This document shows, piece after piece, positions 57,800 to 64,000 of a stretch of DNA of 64,000 nt. Under the pieces are notes generated by a model. It saw only the letters and a program-made list of their open reading frames with translations, did no database searches and was not told where the DNA came from. Source of the DNA: Sceloporus undulatus (taxonomy: Eukaryota > Chordata > Lepidosauria > Squamata > Phrynosomatidae). The first letter of the stretch is position 1, and each line of letters opens with the position of its first letter. A program made the position numbers and the translations under genes. Location: contig NC_056524.1 in NCBI RefSeq assembly GCF_019175285.1, positions 94,925,923 to 94,989,922 of the forward strand. Direction: 5' to 3'.

Positions 57800-57940
57800 A
57801 CAGAAAAATGCTTTTATCTGTTTTGGTCAGATCTCACCAGTTTAGGGTACCACTTTCAGGAAGAATCAAGAGAAAGGAGACCAAAATGATCAAAGGTCTA
57901 GAAACAAAGCCTTATGAGGGATGTCAGAAACTAATTCATG
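57800..57940 (+). mobile_element. CR1 LINE internal fragment
   Basis: TGGTCAGATCTCACCAGTTT with GAGACCAAAATGATCAAAGG and AACAAAGCCTTATGAGGGAT corresponds to the part of CR1 at about 720-860 in this window. The 3' terminus is absent. Confidence 0.65.
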
Positions 57941-59147
57941 AATGTCACTAATGATCTGACAACTATGTTTGTGGGTCTCTGAAGGACACTTTTAAACATG
58001 TTTCTCAATACATTTCAGGTGATTCGCTAACCTAAACCTTGCTTTCTCATTTGTTGAATGTTGAGCTGATAATGATTTTTCATTCCTTTTTGTTTGTTTG
58101 AAACAGCTACGGTATGGATTTATATGTTTTGGTATGATCTAGGTGAAAATATTTCAATGATATCACTGTGATGTCATTCAAATAAGACATCTCATCATGC
58201 TGTGTGACTGGGTGTGTGATAATGATGAGTTAATTGTGTTAATTGTGGAGTAGTGTTGACTTATAAAAATAATTTGTTTTGGAATTAATTGTCCAGGAAT
58301 TATAATTAGAACTGAATAAGTTTTGCTATCTACTTGCCTTTCTTGGGATGAATTAGATTTGTCTTCAGAGCCATTTTTGGCAGTTTAGTTGGTATGAAAT
58401 AAGGTAATAAGGAACAATGAAATGATAATATTTCAGGAATCAACTCTTCTAGAACATGGCCTCATAGCCTGAAAAACCCACAAAAAGCTATAGAAATGAC
58501 AATATTTTTTCACTAGTTTTGAGTCTCATCCAGAATAACACATCTTTACATTTCTTGTTTGTTTGTGAACCTATGAAAAAATGTGAGTCTGATAAATTCT
58601 TTAAAAAGCCCAAACTAAATGAAAATCTCAATAAATGAGTATAGTGGTTATAATCTCTGAACACTTTACATTGGTTGAAATTGGTTTCTCTGATCCACAT
58701 GCAAGACTCTTGTGTTGTGATAGGTTCCTTCATTCTTAGTGTTGAGCTAAACAAAAGAGACTCCCACCCAATATCCAATGGTTAATGTCAGTGGGATTTG
58801 GGCTTGGAGTTGCTTATCTGTTTCCTGCAGTGGGTCTGTGGAAGGTTTTTTGTTCTGTTTTTTAAAATTGTGCCACTGGTGTGCCCTGGCCTCTACCCCC
58901 TCCTTTTTAAAAATGACAATAAAAGAGCTCCTTGTCTCCTGTATAAGTTGCTCCTCAGAGGCTGCTAGTTAGCTGATGACTGTGTTTTGTAGCCTGGGAA
59001 ACAACAGCACTTAATTTTTTAATCTGAGAACTGAAAACAAGATTTCAACTTTGTCTTTAAATAACAGCAGCCTCTTCTCCTTATAATACACGTAACCCCC
59101 CCAAAAAAAGCTAGTAGACTACAGAGTAGCTATTTTTAAGTGACTGT
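57941..59147. other. Unassigned intron DNA
   Basis: No recognised gene or repeat. Confidence 0.35.
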
Positions 59148-59463
59148 GGGATGAAACAGACAGTCCTTTTGCGCCACCTTCTGAGTGGCTTGGAAGCATG
59201 GCATTTACACGCCACACTCTCACAAGCCGCCCAGAAGCCACCCCACTGTTTATACAGGGGGCAGCTTACAGGCAGTCTGGTGGCACAGTATTTATACGGT
59301 GCTGGAACACCTTAAAGCCAGTTTCCAGTGCAGCTCTTTGCTGCTCATTTCTTGGCTGGCAAAATGGTAGAATGGGGCCACAGTGGGTGGTTGCCACAGC
59401 CCCAATCTGGCTTTGGAAGGGGTGGCTTAAAGCCACCCCTTTGGGGCAGTCTGTTTCACCCTT
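59148..59463. mobile_element. Foldback-type element, GAAACAGACAG ends (copy 1)
   Basis: The left end GGGATGAAACAGACAGTCC and the right end GGGGCAGTCTGTTTCACCC are terminal inverted repeats. The inside has CACCACT-like and GGTGGCTTAAAGCCACCCC hairpins. No coding. Confidence 0.75.
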
Positions 59464-59617
59464 ATGACTATTTTGAAATGATTGTTTTTTCACATTAATT
59501 TCTGCCACAGTGTACACAGAAGAGGCTTTCATCAATTAAGCAAACACATTTGAAAGAAAGTAGAAAAAAATAATGGTAATTATGTTATCAGGCAATTATA
59601 CTTTTCAAAGATATTTT

Positions 59618-59974
59618 AGGGGTGAAAAAGACCACCCCTTTGCACTGGCTTGGGGACAATGTCAGAGTGCAACATTTAGACACTGCATGCTCTCATGCCA
59701 CCCCCAAGCCGGTGTCATGCCACCCACCTGCCCATTTGATGGCACTCTGGTGGCATGGTGTTTACATGCCGCATGCCACAAGAGTGTCGCGAGGCTGCTG
59801 CAGTGGCAGAAAAGCTGGCTTTTTGATGGCTCAAAAAGGAGCAGTATTTTGCTGCTCCTTTTTGTACCAGAAAAAAGCTGGGTTGGGGGCATGGCATGCG
59901 GTTGCTGTTACCCCAACATGGTGTTTAAAGGAGTGGCATTAAGCCGCTCCTTCAGGGTCATCTGTTTAAGCCCT
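59618..59974. mobile_element. Foldback-type element, same family (copy 2)
   Basis: The left end is GGGGTGAAAAAGACCACCCC; the right end is TCATCTGTTTAAGCCCTC. The interior (GCATGGTGTTTACATGCC, AAAAAGGAGCAG and its complement) matches copy 1 in layout. It lies only about 155 bp downstream of copy 1, in the same orientation. Confidence 0.75.
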
Positions 59975-60778
59975 CAGTGTCTGTTTCAATACTTATAATG
60001 CAAATTATCCATATTTTTCAAAGGCATGTTAAAAACCAAATCACCTTAATTGCTTGATGGTTTTATACAAGGTAGCATTTCTATTATATCTGTGTCTCTA
60101 TAAAGTGATTCCCAAGACTTTTAGACTACATGTTTTCCTCTTTCTTGACAAATTGAACTACTAATTTTCAATTAGTTTAACATGTCCATGGTCAGTCAAA
60201 CTTACTTTGCCAAATGGTGAATCTTACCATTTTTAGAGCAAATGTTTGCTAATATGAATGCAAGTTCTGGATATAAAGCATGAACACATTTGTCTAAATC
60301 CAATTGTTAGTGCCAATTAGTGTTGACCCATTAAATCATTGGGAATGTGGTAAGTTCCATTTGTTCAGTGAGTATAATCTACCTATTGTAGAAAGCTATT
60401 TTCTGAGCACTGTCATGTAAGAATTCTTGCTAGTCGTGCATCTATGGTGTTTCAGCTATGATAAGAGTAGTTTTTAAAAATACATAATTAAATGGCAGCA
60501 TTGTTAGATATGATAGCAGTGTTTTAGGTCTGTCAACATCCAGCAGTTTGCAGTGGAACTTTAAATGCCAATAGTTCCTTAGAGTCAAAACTTTTCATTT
60601 GTGCCAGTGCCTATGCTTGTCATTGATTAAAGTGAAAATAAAACTTGTGTAATATTTTAAGCTTTTATACAGATAAACAACAGTGGAATACTGGGAAAGT
60701 AGGACAGGTCAGAAAGGTTGGGAACCCCTGGCATAGACAAACTTACACGGTATCCCAAGAACTCTCTGACAATAGGTA

Positions 60779-61286
60779 CCGTATTTTCTGGCGTATAAGA
60801 CGACTGGGCGTTTAGGACGACCCCCAACTTTTCCAGTTAAAATATAGAGTTTGGGATATACTCACCGTATAAGACTACCCCTCTTCCAACGCACACCAAA
60901 TAAAAATTAAAAAAACATCAGATTTGTCATCAATATGGTAATTTTAATTCAAATGCTTATGACATGCAGGTACCTAGCAGGAAAACTTGTTGTATACAAA
61001 GCCTGCTTGGATTGGTCAGCTCTCCCTGCCTGCCCAACCCTCCCTGTCTCCAAGACTATCAGAGCAGTATTGCAAACATGTCTCTTTTTTTCATATCCCG
61101 GGTGTTCTGGATGCGTGCAGCTTGCTCTGCCCTTCAGTTACATATGCGACGACTGCAGATTCTCCAGTCTGGCTTGGAAGTTTCAGCACCTGCTCTGTAA
61201 GATGACACCCGGCATATAAGACGACCCCTGACTTTTGAGAAGATTTTCCAGGGTTAAAAAGTAGTCTTATACACCAGAAAATACAG
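60779..61286. mobile_element. TA-flanked DNA transposon, CCGTATTTTCTGGCGTATAA ends
   Basis: The left end CCGTATTTTCTGGCGTATAA with GACGAC and the right end GTCTTATACACCAGAAAATA are terminal inverted repeats, with TA on both sides. Subterminal CATATAAGACGACCCCTGAC repeats the left motif. The middle (about 60960-61200) is GC-richer and unrelated to the ends. A TA target suggests Tc1/mariner or a similar group, but I do not know the superfamily. No transposase was recognised. Confidence 0.75.
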
Positions 61287-61689
61287 TACTTTTTTATTTG
61301 AATCTCTGCTGACTGAAAACTGAGAATTGCATATACAGAAGAGGGGGAGACTAGTTCAGCATGGATCTATGAATGTAAGACTCTGATATTGTACCCAAGT
61401 ATAGCACTATGCAATATGCTCCGTAGAGTATAATAGCGCCCCAGAATCCTGGTTGAAAAAACCTGATTTATGCTCACCAGTAGTTAGGACATGGCTTAGC
61501 AGGAATTTGCTTCAACTATATATATAGTACAAAATACATAATTATGTGTGCAAATTGGGTTCCCTCCCACCAGTGGAACTACTTTTCCATGATGATAGGA
61601 TTGTGTGCTCCTTTGAGGTAAGAGGTTATGCTAACAACAGCAGCACTGCTGGTAAGTTCTCCCATGTCAGACAAGCAGACAAGCTTTTG

Positions 61690-62319
61690 CTGAGGAATAA
61701 GTTATAGGTACATGAAGTATGAGGAACATGCATTGGGGAAACCAGACATAGTAAAATGGAATATAAAAGATTGCAATACTTGGGGAGAATGAGCTAAAGT
61801 GGACAGGAATGGGACATTTTGAGTCAGAAAATTACACAATGTTTTATTCACAAAATTAAGAACTAATAAGAAATGGGGTGGCATTAATAGTGAGGAGAGA
61901 TGTAGCAAAAGCAATCAAAGGATATCATGCAAAGTGTAACTGAATAATATCAGTAAGACTTTAGGGAAGACATATCAGTATAACCATGATTCAACTACAT
62001 AAGCAAAAGGGAAATTTATGCTCCAGCTACAGAAGAAAAACAGGAAGAATTAGTAGGATTCTATGGTGGAGTCCAGGAGGAGATTGATCACAAACCACAA
62101 TAAGAGTTCTTGCTAATCCTAGGCGATTGTAAAGCAAAAATAGGAAACAGCAGAATCAAAGACAAAGACAGGAAAAATTTGACCTGTCAAGAATGAAGCA
62201 GGAGAGAAAGGAGATTGAATTTTGTAAAGCCATGAATTTGGCCATCACAAACACATTCTTCAGGAGTGACTATATATATGAACTGTATACAGGATATCCA
62301 GTGTAGAAATGAAGTAGAC
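61690..62319 (+). mobile_element. BovB (RTE) LINE endonuclease region, degraded
   Basis: Pieces in all three plus frames match the apurinic-type endonuclease of RTE/BovB elements in order: ELKWTGMGHF, RNGVALIV, IYAPATEE, ILGDCKAKIGN, IEFCKAMNLAITNTFF and RNEVDQ. In intact elements the last precedes the catalytic DYIL and SDH parts, which are missing. Several stops and frame changes make it non-functional. The right edge is an abrupt switch to a hAT-like terminus at 62320. Confidence 0.85.
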
Positions 62320-62640
62320 CAGGGGTAGGCAACCTTTTTGAGCCGGGGTCGGGTTGCTGTCCTCAGGCGACTGGGGGGCCGAAGCTGGGGGGGTGGGCTT
62401 CGACCTTCCGGGGCGGGCACGTGCCCCGGGGTGGAGCTTCCACCCCTCTGGGGCGGGGCCACATGGGGGGTGGGCTTCACCCTCTGGGGCGGCGGGGTAT
62501 GTGCTGGGGTGGGCTTCCACCCTCCAGGGGCGCAGGCCGCATGCCGGGGCGGAGCTTCCACCCTCCGGGGGCCAGGCCTCCCCATTTTTGCTGGCCCCTG
62601 ACGGGGGCCCTAGGCCCCGTCAGAGACCAGCAAAAAAAGC
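62320..62640 (+). mobile_element. hAT-like element, left end
   Basis: CAGGGGTAGGCAACCTTTTT followed by GAGCCGGGGTCGGGTTGCTG is the terminus of a hAT (Charlie-type) non-autonomous family in reptiles. A GC-rich body with imperfect GGCGGGGC..GTGGGCTTCCACCCTC repeats of about 50-60 bp follows. The matching right end was not seen before the window end. Confidence 0.6.
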
Positions 62641-63780
62641 TGGGCGGGGCCTGCCAGTGCTGGAGAACCCCCTGGAGGGCCCAGTGACGGCACTGGGCCT
62701 TCCAGCGCGGCCCCCAGCCGCCATGGGAGCCTGCCTGGAGGGCCCCAGAGACTGCAGCGTGGGCCCCTCCCGAGGCCCCTGCTGCCCTGGGAGCCATTGC
62801 TGCAGGGCCCCAGAGACGGCACCGGGCCTGCAGAGCCCCCTGCTGCCCTGGGAGCCCTCTGCAGGGCCCCAGAGACGGCAGTGGGCCCCCCGAGGCCCCC
62901 TGCCGCCTGGGACATCCTGCGGGCCCCAGGGACGGCAGGGCTCTGCAGAGGCCCCTGCCGCCCTGGGAGCCACTCTGCAGGGCCCCAGGGATGGCAGCAG
63001 AGGGCCCTGCAGAGGCCCCCTGACGCCTGGGAGCCCCTCCTGCAGGGCCCCAGGGAAGGCAGCAGGCTCTGCAGAGGCTCCCTGCCGCCCTGGGAGCCCA
63101 CCCCGGAGGTCCCGAGGACGGCAGCGGGCCTCCCAGAGGCCCCTGCCGCCCTGGGAGCCCTCCCTGCAGCGGCCCCAGGGACAGCAGGTAGGGCCCCTGC
63201 CCCGCAGAGACGCCCCCTGCCCCCGCCCTGGGCAGCCCCCTGCAGGGCCCCAGGGCGGCAGAGGGCCCGCAGAGGCCCCCTGCCGCCCTGGTGAGCCCTC
63301 CTGCAGGCACCAGGGAGGCAGAGGCGTCCCAGAGGCCCCCTGCTGCCCTGGGGCCTCCTGCAGGGCCCCCCCTAGAGACCGGCTTAGCGGGCCCCGCAGA
63401 GGCCCCCTGCCGCCCTGGGAGCCCTCCTGCAGGGCCCCCGGCGGCAGCGGGGCCCTGCCGGGCCCCTGCGCCCTGGGAGCCCTCCTACAGGGCCCCAGAG
63501 ACAGCAGCGGGCCCCGCAGAGCCCCCTGCCGCCCTGGGAGCCTCCTGTCAGGGCCCCAGGGTCGGCAGAGGCCCCCTGCCGCCCTGGGCCCCTCCTGCAG
63601 GGCCCCAGGGATGGCAGCGGGCCCCGCAGAGGCCCCCTGCCACCCTGGGCCCTCCTGCAGGGCCCAGGGATGGCCGAGGGCCCCGGCAGAGGCCCCCTGC
63701 CCTGGCCTGGGAGACCCTCCTGCAGGGCCCCCAGGGACGGCAGCGTGGCCCGCAGAGGCCCCCTGCGCCCTGGGAGCTTT
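62641..63780 (+). repeat. GC-rich minisatellite, ~60-bp unit, about 17 copies
   Basis: The unit contains CCCCCTGCCGCCCTGGGAGC, then CTCCTGCAGGGCCCCAGGGA and CGGCAGCGGGCCC(C)GCAGAG. Unit length varies from about 55 to 65 bp. Because stop codons are almost absent in such GC-rich sequence, frames of about 400-500 codons run through it on both strands. They have no conserved domain and I do not call a gene. It ends in a poly-T run at 63778-63793. Confidence 0.9.
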
Positions 63781-63793
63781 TTTTTTTTTTTTT

Positions 63794-64000
63794 GTTTTGT
63801 TTTCTTTCTTCCCTGCCCCACAAATGGCGCGGCCCATGTCCTAGTTCTGTGCCGACTCGCTGCCGACGGGTGGGTCCTCGGCTTGGGGCGCCAGTGTCGG
63901 CTGCGCCGCCCGCTCGGACCACCACGACGCCGCCCGTTGGTGGCTCCGTCGTGCGGCCCTTGGCCTTCGGCTGTTTGGAGCGTCATCCGTGCCCCGCGGG
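63794..64000. other. GC-rich flank after the minisatellite
   Basis: CpG-rich sequence (GCCGACTCGCTGCCGACGGG, CACGACGCCGCCCG). It may belong to the same hAT-like element or to another CpG-rich repeat. No exon can be supported. Confidence 0.35.

Larger units (their letters stand above)
34057..64000 (+). other. Presumed 5' part of PRKX intron 1
   Basis: No segment encoding the kinase glycine loop, the HNEKSVL region or the later HRDLKPEN-type motifs was seen on the plus strand. The intron therefore extends beyond the window, or exon 2 was missed. A long first intron is known for PRKX in mammals. The content is repeats, listed separately. Confidence 0.55.

Noticed and set aside
62354-63844. 496-codon plus-strand frame and 405-codon minus-strand frame, proline/glycine-rich
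   Set aside because: Both run through a GC-rich minisatellite of variable unit length. Stops are rare in any frame there, and no domain, splice site or start context supports a gene.
1-64000. CRISPR-like array, bacterial operon or LTR/viral element
   Set aside because: No regular short repeats with unique spacers, no operon structure, and no LTR pair or recognisable viral protein motif was seen.

Overview
This is nuclear DNA of a vertebrate, most likely a squamate reptile and perhaps an iguanian lizard. The evidence is the mix of interspersed repeats: CR1 and L2 LINE 3' ends, RTE/BovB LINE fragments, 5S rRNA-derived SINEs of the kind known from lizards, tRNA-derived SINEs ending in (ACA)n, and many short palindromic DNA transposons. 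Codon-dense DNA, operons and bacterial signals are absent. The species is not fixed by the sequence. I recognised no LTR retrovirus or other capsid- or envelope-bearing element.

One host gene is supported. A GC-rich stretch at about 33.4-34.5 kb holds a first coding exon on the plus strand (33870-34056). It ends in YRLEDLETLATVG followed by a GTGAGT splice donor, and that ending closely matches the start of the kinase domain of PRKX (human YSLQDFDTLATVG). No later PRKX exon was recognised, so 34057-64000 is best read as the 5' part of a long intron 1. Positions 1 to about 33.3 kb are upstream intergenic DNA in which I recognised no gene.

The rest is repeat landscape. 0-12.3 kb: a palindromic element cut by the window edge, a SINE split by a CR1, 5S-SINEs, a hAT-like element and Tigger/pogo-like TA-flanked elements, one of them inside a SINE. 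12.3-26 kb: an L2 3' end running into a 10-N gap, dinucleotide arrays, a local duplication, several foldback elements and SINEs. 27-33.3 kb: a large foldback element, a BovB fragment carrying a foldback insertion, two Tigger-like elements sharing one TA, and a tandem array abutting the PRKX promoter region. 34.6-62 kb (intron): more Tigger-like and foldback elements, including a 1.1-kb one with long internal inverted arms, a three-layer nested insertion at 47.3-48.6 kb, an L2 with a readable reverse-transcriptase end inside another element, and two more BovB pieces. 62.3-64 kb: a hAT-like terminus leading into a very GC-rich minisatellite with a unit of about 60 bp.

I found no clearly new multi-gene system. 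The most informative signals are a group of palindromic elements sharing TTATC(A/G)CAC-type ends, a second group with ends ending in (A)CAGAC, at least nine nested insertions that give a relative chronology, and the repeat architecture around PRKX exon 1. Most open reading frames here are by-products of palindromes and GC-rich repeats.
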